DNA of 64,000 nucleotides from positions 1,426,001 to 1,490,000 of the forward strand of contig JAXBDG010000015.1 in NCBI GenBank assembly GCA_036320915.1, in the 5' to 3' direction. Shown piece by piece: positions 1 to 9,624 of the stretch. The notes beneath the pieces were generated by a model. The model saw only the letters and a list, made by a program, of their open reading frames with translations, was not told the origin of the DNA and did no database searches. Numbering within the stretch: the first letter of the stretch is position 1; every line of letters starts with the position of its first letter. Position numbers and translations under genes: made by a program. The stretch comes from Linnemannia elongata. Lineage: Eukaryota; Mortierellomycota; Mortierellomycetes; Mortierellales; Mortierellaceae.

Positions 1-98
1 TATGAATGATTAGGGCATGGCGGTGGTATAGGACAAAAAGGAGCTCAACTACCTCCAGTATGAGTGGGACCGAAGTAAAAAGAAACAAGGAAACGTGT

Positions 99-701
99 TC
101 AAGGAAGGGACGAGAAAAAGGCAAGACAGGCAACAGCCACCGCCGCATAGTACCCAAATCCCAACTGCCCACCCTGGATCAAAGACAAGGCAGAACTGGG
201 TCGAGTAGGCGAGGCAGTAGGCTCACCCGTAACAGTCGTCGTCTTGGTCACCGTAATCGTCGCCGACGCACTCCCACCACCACCTCGAACATTCACACTG
301 GTGGGCATGGCCTTACAGTAGTCCTCGAGGCTGGATTGGGCAGGGGCTTGAGGACTTCCAAAGACGAGATTGACCTGGTTAGTCTCGGTGAAGCACTTGA
401 CACAGCTAGAGTAGAGTGAGAGGAAGGAACCGCTGCATTGGCATGTGGCCAGGGTTGAGTTTGAGAGCGAGCTCGAGGAAGAGGAGGAGATTGAGTTGAG
501 GATCGTTTGGCAGGCTGGGCTGGAGAATGCGGGTTGGCAGGCGACGCAGGAGGAGGAGCTGGCTGGGAATTGAACTTGGCTTCCTCCGCTACCGTTGCTG
601 GTTTCGGCGGCGCGGGAGGGGATTGGAAGGAAGGTGAGGAGGGATGTGAAGAGGAGGAACGTGGTCAGCATTGCCAGGCGTGTCAGGGAGTGAGTCAGCA
701 T
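99..701 (-). CDS. Small secreted Cys-rich, probably GPI-anchored protein
   Basis: A 200-aa protein without introns. I start at the ATG at 701 because it opens directly on a hydrophobic signal peptide (about residues 8-30, ending near SRAAETS); a longer frame to 824 only adds low-complexity leader. The mature part holds eight cysteines (CVAC, PAC, TCQC, SCVKC, YC) around a poly-Ser stretch, then a Ser/Thr/Pro-rich stalk (TVTGEPTASPTRPSS). A hydrophobic C-terminal tail (YYAAVAVACLAFF) looks like a GPI-anchor signal. Together these suggest a cell-surface or wall protein. No enzyme motif is visible and I do not recognise a named family. The frame on the opposite strand (6..419) is its antisense shadow. 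Confidence 0.7.
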   Translation of the reverse strand: MLTHSLTRLAMLTTFLLFTSLLTFLPIPSRAAETSNGSGGSQVQFPASSSSCVACQPAFSSPACQTILNSISSSSSSSLSNSTLATCQCSGSFLSLYSSCVKCFTETNQVNLVFGSPQAPAQSSLEDYCKAMPTSVNVRGGGGSASATITVTKTTTVTGEPTASPTRPSSALSLIQGGQLGFGYYAAVAVACLAFFSSLP

Positions 702-2634
702 TTTTGAGGTTTGGTGCAAGGTTGTGAGTGAGTGAGTGGGTTTGGTGGTGTAACTGAGGAAGAGGTAAGTCATGAGCGAAGGTGCAAGGTGAGTTTTAAA
801 TATGCGAGTGGGAAAGCCATGCAATCAATGAGATGTCGGAGGAGAGAACCAATGTGATGGATGGGCTATGCGATCAGTCGGGGAAATGGTGATGACTGAA
901 TGTGGCTGGTACATGGTCCCGACTCAGTTGCATAGCTATAGTTATTGAGAGCAAACGAACGAGAGACAGAGACAGGCAGACGCGTCAAAGGATATGATAG
1001 GGAAATTGGGCTAAGCCATCATCTATGTGGGGCTGGTAGAGGGGGGTGATAGAGTGCTTCTGAAGAAGACGATCAATTGGCTAATTGATGTGATAGTGGT
1101 ATTGAGCACAGACATATACATATATATGGACTTTACAGTGAAGGTAGCAGTTGTTGGAATGGGTATTAACCTACTTTTGAAAGATGAACACGTTGTGATG
1201 AGAGAGAGAGTGTGTTCTTGTAATGTTCTCGGCCCTTTGGAATGGGCTAGGGCAAAAAGGGTTTACAACACCAACAACGTCTTTTGTCGTTTCATTTCAT
1301 TACAGCGTTAGCGTGATTTGTCGGTTGGGCAGGAGGAGGAAGAGGAAGAGAATGAGGAGATGAAAAATAATTTATTCTGTTTTTGATGAGAGCCCAGGAT
1401 GAATGTGTGTTTGGATATTATCTAGGCCATGTACATATGTACGAATGAACGTCGGCAGGGTTATATAACAAAACAAGGGGGCGGGGGTATCCCTATCTCA
1501 GTGGCAATAAGAGAGAGAGAGAGAGAGAGAGCGAGATTGAAAAGTAGTGGTAGTGATACGAATGAAAATAGATGAGGCATGTCCACATATGTCTTCACTT
1601 TCACTTCCTCTGTCTGTGCTGCAGAATGCTGTGATACTAGCATGTCTTTAGTGCGTCGGAGAGAAGAGGCCTGTCTTTTTTTTATTTTTTTTAGACATAA
1701 TACCCTGGGGCACGCATCCTTCCTCTCACTCTCCCTCTCAGTCCAACACCTGTGTGAATTGCAAACTCCTTTTCTGTCTGTCCTCCTCTGGACTTGGATA
1801 CCACACGCCGCTTTCAATTCCTTTTGCTCTCGCCTTCTCTCTTTGAGTTTTTCCCGTCTTTTCGTTGCCGTTGTTGTTGTTGTTATTGTTATTGTAGTTC
1901 TTGTCTCGTATTTGTGCAGTTGTGCAACGGTCAAATATTCCTTTTCTGTCTCTCGTTCATTTCCCGCATCTCTCTTTGCTTCAAGTACTGTTTGTTCTTT
2001 TACCCTTCCTTGGTTTTTTACGCCCTCGTTCATCCTTCCCTTCAGGCCCCGCTTCCCCCTTCCAACCCATGGCAACCGTTAACCGTTAACGCCATTTTTC
2101 CTCCTCTGTTTGTTGTTGTAATTGTTATTTCCGTCCAATTCAATTTACGGTTCAGGTACCACACTCACTATCATTATTGTTCCGAAACCCCCTTTTTTAC
2201 ATATCTATTCTCGACCTGACTTTTATCTCATCTCTCTTTCTTTCTTTCTTTCTTACACTTCCTCTCATCATCTTCCATCCTTCATCCTCTCCCTTCCCTT
2301 CCATCTTGTTCATTCATCTCTTCTCTTCTTTCACGACCACTGTCTCCACTCTCATCCGAACAAGGATATACCCCTCCCCCCCCCCCACTAGAAAAAGTCA
2401 ATTGATTTTTCTTAACGACCCCTTCCTACCTTACTCCCTTCTTCCAACCAACCAACTCCTCTCCCCTTACTTTCACACACACAACAACTCCCTCTTTTCT
2501 CCCTCCAGTTCCTCCTCCCCTTCAACACTCCACAAAAAAGGAGAGATTGTCTATCGCTGTTCAGGACCACATTCCTCGTCGTCGTCAACAACAATAACGG
2601 GAACCAGGAACACAACAACATAACACAACAACAG
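702..2634. other. Intergenic, divergent promoter region, CT-rich
   Basis: This stretch separates two divergently transcribed genes. No supportable gene is seen. It holds a (GA)n run near 1512-1530 and, from about 1660 to 2630, an almost continuous pyrimidine-rich tract on the + strand leading into the gene at 2635. Open frames here (for example 1461..2075 - and 1579..2082 +) are low-complexity Ser/Phe/Leu or Arg/Lys/Glu sequences created by this composition. Confidence 0.6.
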
Positions 2635-4548
2635 ATGAAGCCAGCACAGTTGTCAAAACGAGCTGGGTTCCTCCTGGCCACTGCTCTGACGGTATCGCTA
2701 GTCCTCGTCGTGGGACCTGCCCCCGTCACATCCCTCCCTGTCTCCTCCTCCTCCTCCTCCTCCTCCTCCTCCTCCTCTTCCGCGCATGGATCCGACTATT
2801 CTTATCCCGAACGTCATGCACCTCTACTACAACAACAACGCAGAGCTGCCCCTGACGCCCATGCCTATGCTGCACCTTCAAAGTCAGACTCCTTTGGATC
2901 TTCTCCGTCTTCCTCTATATTGGAGCCTGTTGCACAGGGCGCGGACCAGGAACCGCCAGCAGGACCGACAACACACGAGGCAGCACACGATGGTATCGAA
3001 CCACCACCGTCACCAAATCCTACAGCACCTAAACCACCACAACCACCACAACCTATCAATAAGAACGCCTTTCGGATCGTCAACCCTGAGCCTAATGAAG
3101 TCTGGACTTCGGGCAAGTCCGAGACCATGAGCTGGCTGGACTTGGATCTCCCCGACCAGGTCACTTTCGATATCACCTTGATCCCCGAGGATCCCGTCTC
3201 CAACCCCAAGGCACTCCTCTTCACCCGCCGACCCATCCTTCGCTATGTCGTCGCGGAGGATCGGTTCCTGGACATGGTCGTCCCTTACGACTTGATCTCC
3301 CAGGAGCAGTTGCTTAAAGTCCAGGAGACTAGTGCCAACTTTACATGGACTGAACCCACTCCTACAACCTCGCCCGTACCTACTCCTGTAGATGAATCTG
3401 CAGAAGAAACAACGCCATCGCCATCGCCATCGCCTTCACCAGCACCAGCGCTGGAGGCGATTGATTCTCGGGCTCGTCTGTATATTACCGCCTATGTCGG
3501 CAGGACCAACAAGATGATTGCCCAGAAAAGCGTGTACCCTATCATAATTCGCAAGGACCCAGAGTGGGATAGACGGGAACCCCGGCCTAACGCTCTTGTA
3601 GCACCACCAACATCATTGTCGGATGATCTGGACGAGGATCTGGACGCAGGACACCCAGAGGATATGTTGGAGAAGAAGGACTCTGAACTGGCTCATTTGG
3701 GTGATCACGCGGCAGATGCTGAGGGCGACCATGAACATGCTGATGGCGATTCTGATATGGAGGAGGGTGAGGAGGAAGACGAAGAAGGTGGTGAAGGAGA
3801 GGAACATCATCACCATACCTTTGGCAGCTGGGTGACAGAGACCTTTGATGATTGGAAAGGGCAAGGAGACGATGAAGGAGAAGGGTCAGCAGAGGAAGGT
3901 GTGGATGAGATTGAGGAGGAGAATGCGCTCAATGCCCATACGCCTACTTCTGATGAAACTGGCGAAAACCCCGATTCTTCCGATACTACCCACTCTGATG
4001 ACGACTCGATGCACATGCATTCACATACGCAAGGAGGCGAGTCCGAGTCTGAGGAGGAGGGCGAAGGAGAAGGAGGACATCACCACGAGCACTCGCACGT
4101 CATCGACCCCAACCACTTCCAAAACGACGCCGACATTGCAATCTGGGAAGAACACCTCGACGATCCCGGATACAACCCACCCATCACCATCGACGATGCA
4201 GGAACCATAAACATCACCCGCTGGATCGACAACAAGGACCGCTTCTTTGTCGGAGCCCCCTACGTCATGGCCTGGTCCTTCCCCACAGAATCCGAGGGCC
4301 TGACAGGAACTACCAGTGTTTATATTGAAGATGCAGAGACGGCGCAGCGGTACGATATGGTGGCGGGGGAGTTACCGAGCGATGTGCGGTTTATTTATTT
4401 GCGGCCGAGTGCGTTGTTGGTGAGCGCTATCCCGAAGAAGAAGATCTTTGTCCGGGCCAGGGTCGAGATGGACTTGTTCTGGGCTGGGACTATTCAGCGG
4501 TATACTGGGTTCTCCAAGACTTTCTATGTCGAGCGTGGTGCCCTCTAG
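2635..4548 (+). CDS. Secreted Kre9/Knh1-like protein with His/acidic insert
   Basis: A 637-aa single-exon protein with an N-terminal signal or anchor (about residues 12-33), then a poly-Ser run encoded by (TCC)n. Residues about 145-210 (FRIVNPEPNEVWTSGKSETM, then SW) resemble the Ser/Thr-rich Kre9/Knh1-type beta-sandwich domain of fungal wall proteins. A Pro/Thr/Ser linker is followed by a long insert (about 330-500) rich in Glu/Asp with clusters EEHHHHTF, MHMHSH and GHHHEHSH. A second domain of similar style closes the protein (about 510-637, INITRWIDNKDRFFVGAPYV, then MAW). The family assignment is inferred from the motif style; the His clusters suggest, but do not prove, metal binding. The nearest gene, at 4867, is on the other strand. 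Confidence 0.7.
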   Translation: MKPAQLSKRAGFLLATALTVSLVLVVGPAPVTSLPVSSSSSSSSSSSSSAHGSDYSYPERHAPLLQQQRRAAPDAHAYAAPSKSDSFGSSPSSSILEPVAQGADQEPPAGPTTHEAAHDGIEPPPSPNPTAPKPPQPPQPINKNAFRIVNPEPNEVWTSGKSETMSWLDLDLPDQVTFDITLIPEDPVSNPKALLFTRRPILRYVVAEDRFLDMVVPYDLISQEQLLKVQETSANFTWTEPTPTTSPVPTPVDESAEETTPSPSPSPSPAPALEAIDSRARLYITAYVGRTNKMIAQKSVYPIIIRKDPEWDRREPRPNALVAPPTSLSDDLDEDLDAGHPEDMLEKKDSELAHLGDHAADAEGDHEHADGDSDMEEGEEEDEEGGEGEEHHHHTFGSWVTETFDDWKGQGDDEGEGSAEEGVDEIEEENALNAHTPTSDETGENPDSSDTTHSDDDSMHMHSHTQGGESESEEEGEGEGGHHHEHSHVIDPNHFQNDADIAIWEEHLDDPGYNPPITIDDAGTINITRWIDNKDRFFVGAPYVMAWSFPTESEGLTGTTSVYIEDAETAQRYDMVAGELPSDVRFIYLRPSALLVSAIPKKKIFVRARVEMDLFWAGTIQRYTGFSKTFYVERGAL

Positions 4549-4866
4549 AGATCTCTTTCTTTTTTTTTTTCATTCTGCATTCGTTGGAGAAAATAAACCA
4601 ATCAAGAATAAGCATTTTCCCATCATTTCACCTTAATTGTCTCAAGAACCAGGAACCAGGAACCAGGAACCAGGCACGGATGCCAGTGATTGCTCTTATC
4701 CGAAACCCTGCTTTGTTCATTTAATCTGTAATGAACGAAGGAACAAAAGACGATCACCAGAGAGAGAGTGAAATAGTATCTTCAACCGATTTCCAGTGCC
4801 ATGCAGGGCAAAAAAATCGTTGGATGAGGGCAGGCAAAGCATTTGTCCAAAAGAAAATGGCAAGGC
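4549..4866. other. Convergent intergenic region with a 7-bp repeat
   Basis: This is the 3' flank between two convergent genes. It contains a T10 run at 4560-4570 and about four copies of AACCAGG at 4646-4675. Nothing else is seen. Confidence 0.6.
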
Positions 4867-6750
4867 TTATTTATTATTACATACAAAGGATGATCCTATG
4901 CCATTAGGGTGGTTATCAATCCAATCCTCGACAGCATCTCTCACTGCCCGACCGTCCCCAAGAATACCAGCCCACTCTCTCCTCGACACTAGTCCCTCAA
5001 TGGTCTTCAACTTTGGCCAGTGCACACGCATCCACTCTAACTCCGCAATTCCAATCCTGTGAGCGGTCGATTTCACATCCAACACTCGAAGTTCTTTCAA
5101 TCCAGCTAGAATCCCCAGACCACTCTCCAGAGAGAACTCCAAGCAGTCGTATTGGTATGTAACAAAGTCATTACTCAATGCCTCCTCAATCTCAATCGCG
5201 CTCATAGAAGCATCCAGTCCACGAGTGTTCATGCGGGACCAGTTCACGTCTCGTCTGCCAAGGATGAGCTCCTGAAGTCCGGACATGTTCGCCAGTTGTC
5301 TGTAGATCCACTTTTGGACCTTGAACCGTTCACGATGATTCGTCGCTTGAATGGGTACTGGTTCTCCGTTCCGCCAACAGACAACATCCGGTCGAGGAAC
5401 ACCACTGATCTGTAGCTGTAGATAATCCATCGAAGGACCTAGTGCAATCCAAGACCGGATGTCAGTATGTTCACCCTCCCGCCTCTTTCTTGCCGTTTCT
5501 GCACGATGCTCCTTGTACGTAGCCTGAGCGTGAACTGTAAAATCTTGTATGGTATCATCCACATCCCCGTCGACAACCCCTTCCAAACGTCGAAACTGTC
5601 CTCGAGTCGATGCAGAAAGAAGGCCCGAACACCGCTTAAGGGAGAATCCTCGCCAGTTCTTTATCCGGAGTTCCTCAAGGGTTGTAGAGAAACACTCCAT
5701 CAATGCTAAGTAGGCCTCGTGGCTGAAAAAGACTGGGTCTCCTAGTTCCAGGACTTTCCAGCCAGACTGACTTGACCGAAGCAACGCCGCCAAACACGAA
5801 TCGGAGAGAGCAATGACTCCATAGAGTGCTAGGTCGGTCAAACAAGGGCAGAGCGTTCGAAGAAGCGAGCCCGTCCCGTCGCCAAATGCCAATAGGTTTC
5901 CGATCCTGCTGTCAATCCTCCCAAACTCCAGTCTCACCAGATGACTGCAATGTATCAAGACAGCCAGCCGAGAGAAGTCGTTCAGGTTATTCCTGCGCTC
6001 AAGAAAAATAAGCTCCTTCAGAGCGAGGAAGGGCTTCTGGTCCTGGTAGGGCTGAGTTTCCAGCTGAAACGATAGGTAGTCTTCTAGGTGTGTGGCGTTG
6101 GTGGTAAATCTAGGCGTGGGTATGGCTTCCGATTCCCGCACGTCATTGAAGCACACTTCCAGGGTGGCTAGAGAGGCCGTAGTGCAGGCCCCCATAATAT
6201 GTGGTAGCAACTCTGTCCGGTCTGCGCCTCGTAGACAACCCTTGTTCAATCGCAGATTTCGAAGGTTAGGGTTATTCGAGAGGAGCTCCAACAAGGCGCG
6301 AAAGTTGTCCAACCTCCTCGACAGCCCTACCATCGTCGTCGCCAATGCTTCTGTTGTTGTTGCTGTCGCCTCTTCTTCGTCCTCTTGTAATGGCGTTCCC
6401 ACAGTTAGAGTCCACGGTGCGTCTGCGTAAAATTGGAGCGTCAAGGACCGCAGACCAGTCAACTTGGGGAGAGAAGGCTCGCTGTGGTCGTGAGCTGCCA
6501 GAAGAAGAAGGAGGTCCTGGTCTGTAGCTGTCACCTCTCGAACGAGATGCTTGTTGCGAACGAGAGCGGCGCGGGATTCCGGTGTGTTGAATCTGTCGTG
6601 GGTTAATTCGTTGGCAATGTTGATGGTCCGCCAGAGCCATGGTGAAAAGAGGGATGTCCAGTCATGGCAGACCCTGGAGCAATCTGCAAGGTCATGCTGG
6701 TTCAGATGCGGCGCAATGAGGTCGATAATCTCTTGAGGGAGGGTTTTCAT
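4867..6750 (-). CDS. F-box/leucine-rich-repeat protein
   Basis: A 627-aa protein beginning with an F-box-like motif (LPQEIIDLIAPHL, DCSRVCHDW, W.RTI) at residues 4-45, followed by repeated Leu-rich segments (LRSLTLQF, LRNLRLNKGCL, LATLEVCF, LKELIFLER, LVRLEFGR, LTDLALYG, LEELRIKN, LKELRVLDVKS) to the C-terminus. Proteins of this type act as substrate adaptors in SCF ubiquitin ligases; the substrate cannot be told from sequence. I chose the ATG at 6750 because it sits three residues before the F-box; in-frame ATGs at 6828 and 6930 would add an uncharacteristic leader. Such genes are commonly expanded in early-diverging fungi. Confidence 0.75.
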   Translation of the reverse strand: MKTLPQEIIDLIAPHLNQHDLADCSRVCHDWTSLFSPWLWRTINIANELTHDRFNTPESRAALVRNKHLVREVTATDQDLLLLLAAHDHSEPSLPKLTGLRSLTLQFYADAPWTLTVGTPLQEDEEEATATTTEALATTMVGLSRRLDNFRALLELLSNNPNLRNLRLNKGCLRGADRTELLPHIMGACTTASLATLEVCFNDVRESEAIPTPRFTTNATHLEDYLSFQLETQPYQDQKPFLALKELIFLERRNNLNDFSRLAVLIHCSHLVRLEFGRIDSRIGNLLAFGDGTGSLLRTLCPCLTDLALYGVIALSDSCLAALLRSSQSGWKVLELGDPVFFSHEAYLALMECFSTTLEELRIKNWRGFSLKRCSGLLSASTRGQFRRLEGVVDGDVDDTIQDFTVHAQATYKEHRAETARKRREGEHTDIRSWIALGPSMDYLQLQISGVPRPDVVCWRNGEPVPIQATNHRERFKVQKWIYRQLANMSGLQELILGRRDVNWSRMNTRGLDASMSAIEIEEALSNDFVTYQYDCLEFSLESGLGILAGLKELRVLDVKSTAHRIGIAELEWMRVHWPKLKTIEGLVSRREWAGILGDGRAVRDAVEDWIDNHPNGIGSSFVCNNK

Positions 6751-8251
6751 CGGTGTGATGGCGATGAGGTTGACGGTCAAGGGTGATACAAGAAAGAAAG
6801 GAGAACAATGGCTGTCAGTTTGAAACATTTTGAATGGTCCAGCGCGCCTTGACCACCAACCTTCGTTCAAATAAGAAATGGTTGTAGCCACCTGTCCATA
6901 ACTCATCAACCCATGCCCTTGTTCTCTCACGTTTCATTCAGTTCGACCTCATATGAATACGTTGCGTTTAATTTAAGCGGCTCGAAATATGATCTTATGG
7001 CGAGGTGGGTGGATATAATGTTGGACCTTCCATGACCGTCGACATTCATTCAAATCACTTTTCATATCGTTTCGAGGGCGTCCTAGAGTGGGATTAGAGG
7101 CAAAAAAAATTAACATACAGCTACCAGCAGTAAACATGCGCAAGCATCGAAAAAAAGTATGAATTCTCACAGTACCTGTGCCACCAGCAAGGTGGGGAGT
7201 GTAGCAACCAATGAGGGAATCCAGGAGACACTGGAGGGTACCTCGAAGCAGTCAACCACCTTGAGAAAGAACATCCGCGTTGAGTAGATCATTGTTGCCA
7301 CTCTCCAGGAACGCCTTGGTGAAGCGTATCAACCTGGACGTATCCCAAGCGCGTTTGGACGTGTTGATTGCCTGTATCGGATCTGTAACTTCCTCGAAGA
7401 AGACTTCATCCTTTCGGTTACCTTGAAAGGCGCCAATACTCCCACAACGCCAAAACATCGGCGACATCTGTGATTCGAAGCTCGTGTCGGTGGAGCGCGC
7501 CGATATACTGTCGCTGATAGGACCTGAACAAACACACCAAACAACCCTAATCTCCTTGGAGTTTGCATTCATCAGATATTGTCGGACCAGGTTCAGGCGC
7601 ACCCGCTGCATTGCATCCATTACAGGCTGTCGATGTGTATACTGGCGGTAACAACTCCAGCTGCTCCAGCCGCTGATTGAGCTGTTACAAGCGATCCCGT
7701 AGATATTACGGAAGGCATATCTATCAAAGCAGATACAAGTGTCGATGGTGCAAATTTCAATTAGCATCATTGTCACTACATTCGTCGCCTATGAAAGAGC
7801 AGTGAAATCGATGAATAAAAATATACTTTCAGGCGTATTCACCATTTTTGAAACATGACAAAGCGCGTCGTCGGCAAAGGGTTCCGAACCCTCAATCATT
7901 GTGCCAGGTATCCTCATCGCTGAACATCGAGCTCGTTGACCCGTGCAATAAGTCGTTCCCTTGCTTGTCTTCCATTGTTCAAATTCTTCTTGAGGAGAAG
8001 GCCGTCCTTTGCCGTAGAAGACCTCTCGATGACCAACCCATATCGACGATGAGCCGTACGCTTTTCAGTTATCTCGGAAGCTGAAAAAAAAAAAATGCCT
8101 TCGCGTCCTGTCGCCTAGGGTTTTGTCAGAAATGCGGAAGCAAAGCGCACGTGCCTAGGCCTAAAATACGTCACCGAATCTCGTAATCGCTGTTACTGAT
8201 CTAGTTAGATGCTCTAGAATAAATTAGCTAATTTCAATGATGCAGCAACGA
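6751..8251. other. Intergenic region between F-box gene and tRNA
   Basis: This stretch has no well-supported gene. It contains an uncertain frame at 7252..7776 (listed separately) and an A12 run near 8083-8094 just upstream of the tRNA flank. A short + frame at 7848..8084 has no recognisable motif. Confidence 0.5.
7252..7776 (-). CDS. Uncertain hypothetical or gene remnant
   Basis: An open frame of 174 codons of fairly normal composition (for example VMDAMQRVRLNLVRQYLMN and DPIQAINTSKRAWDTSRLI). It has no signal peptide, recognised domain or clear promoter. Its N-terminal part (Cys/Ile-rich) reads like non-coding sequence, so a real exon may begin only near 7620. It could be the terminal exon of a gene whose other exons I cannot place, or a decayed fragment. 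I do not recognise it. Confidence 0.22.
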   Translation of the reverse strand: MTMMLIEICTIDTCICFDRYAFRNIYGIACNSSISGWSSWSCYRQYTHRQPVMDAMQRVRLNLVRQYLMNANSKEIRVVWCVCSGPISDSISARSTDTSFESQMSPMFWRCGSIGAFQGNRKDEVFFEEVTDPIQAINTSKRAWDTSRLIRFTKAFLESGNNDLLNADVLSQGG

Positions 8252-8324
8252 GTTTGTATAGTGTAGCGGTTATCACATGTCTCTCACTAAGACAAGGTCC
8301 CAGGTTCGAACCCTGGTGCAGACA
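8252..8324 (+). tRNA. tRNA-Val (anticodon CAC)
   Basis: A 73-nt cloverleaf. Acceptor GTTTGTA pairs with TGCAGAC (with G-T wobbles). The D arm is GTGT-AGCGGTTATC-ACAT. The anticodon stem TGTCT/AGACA closes loop CTCACTA, giving anticodon CAC. T arm CCAGG-TTCGAAC-CCTGG supplies the B box, and the discriminator is A. There is no intron. TTTT at 8325-8328 is a Pol III terminator. The D-arm/TAGTGTAGCGGTTATCAC pattern is that of eukaryotic valine tRNAs. A MULE target-site duplication begins 48 bp downstream. Confidence 0.95.
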
Positions 8325-8372
8325 TTTTGCTCCTCTCGCATTGGTATGTCAATGGTACGATGCGGCTCCATT

Positions 8373-8381
8373 TTTGCTTCC
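8373..8381. repeat. MULE target-site duplication, left copy
   Basis: TTTGCTTCC abuts the left terminal inverted repeat. The identical 9-mer abuts the right one at 16629-16637. Nine base pairs is the usual duplication size for Mutator-type transposition. Confidence 0.93.
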
Positions 8382-8413
8382 GGGTTAATCTATTTGGCAA
8401 CCCGGGTTGCTCA
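8382..8413 (+). repeat. MULE left terminal inverted repeat
   Basis: It begins GGGTTAATCTATTTGGCAAC and continues through the palindrome CAACCCGGGTTG (8398-8409). It matches the complement of 16597-16628 at 30 of 32 positions (differences at positions 14 and 16). Further in, related subterminal motifs recur: TGACAACCC at 8421 and 8461, and CAACCGGGTTG at 8490-8500. Confidence 0.93.
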
Positions 8414-8601
8414 TTTTATTTGACAACCCTTTCCTTATTAGGAAAGTTTCATGGCTTATTTGACAACCCCCCAATCTATTCTCATTTTCCAACCGGGTTG
8501 CCGTATAACAGAAGGCCTGAGGCTCAACCGTTTTACCTGGACTAATATCACCTTGTATTTTTTGTGCATAAATGTTGCGTCTTTGTTTAATCCAGGTCGT
8601 T

Positions 8602-9589
8602 CTATGGGTCAAACTGAGAGCGACGATGTTTTCTTGCATTGTGACCTTCTCCATTGCATACTCCACATTTTGTCGAGTGCTTCTTGACCTCGGTTACACT
8701 CCTTATCCGCGACGTTTTGGGTCTGCCTTTCGTCTTTACGTGAACTGGATCCCTCATTCCTTCAACTCCTCTACCTTTCACAATGACTTGATCGAGACTC
8801 TCCTTGACCATATCGAACACGTCCGGATTTGAGTCTACCACCGTAATAATATCCTTCATCAGACCCGATATCTCGCCATAGCGGCGCTTTTTTGAAAGCT
8901 GGCTTTGATCATCTCGCGAGAGGGAGGGCGCCAATGGAAAAATCTTTTGAATATCGACCATGTACGTGGCGGCAGGGTTGACAGTTGCGTCCTCCAAGCC
9001 GACATATGCCTTCTGCGTCTTGGTGCGCAGGAAAGGCCCCATCGACTCTTCAAGGTCAATTGAATCCTGCAGCTCTTCCTTGAACCACCGTCTGGGAATA
9101 AGCTTGAGATGATACTTGCATCGACTATCGACTTGCATGAGGTGGAAAAAGTGCCGACACACAAGTCCATTGTTTTGGAGCAGAAGACAAGTACAAAGAT
9201 ACGAGTCGTCGTTCAGCAGGATAACATGCTGTCGTGTCTTTTGATCAACGTCTAGGCGGTATGTCACATCAAACACGCACTTAATCCGGTCGCAAGTGAC
9301 AGTTGCCATCAAGGACTTGAGCGAGGTTTTCAGACGGTCATCCCTGGATGCCTTCTCAATCTACATGCGAAGGTAATAGCAATCATTAATGCCCTAGTCT
9401 TTTTTTTTTTTTTTTTTTTTTTTGGCTTAGCAACTTTCATCAACTAACGATCTTTTTTTTTATAAGCTTACCTCCTCCACATCGCCTGCCTCGTTTAATT
9501 GCTCCCCACTGCGCTTGGTTGGTGAGCTTTCTTCCTTGGACGCCTTTTCAAACTACAGACGAAGGCAATAGCAATCATTAATGCCTTGA

Positions 9590-9624
<35 letters not shown>

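Noticed and set aside
1461..2623. Overlapping frames on both strands upstream of 2635
   Set aside because: These derive from the pyrimidine-rich promoter tract, and the composition is not protein-like.
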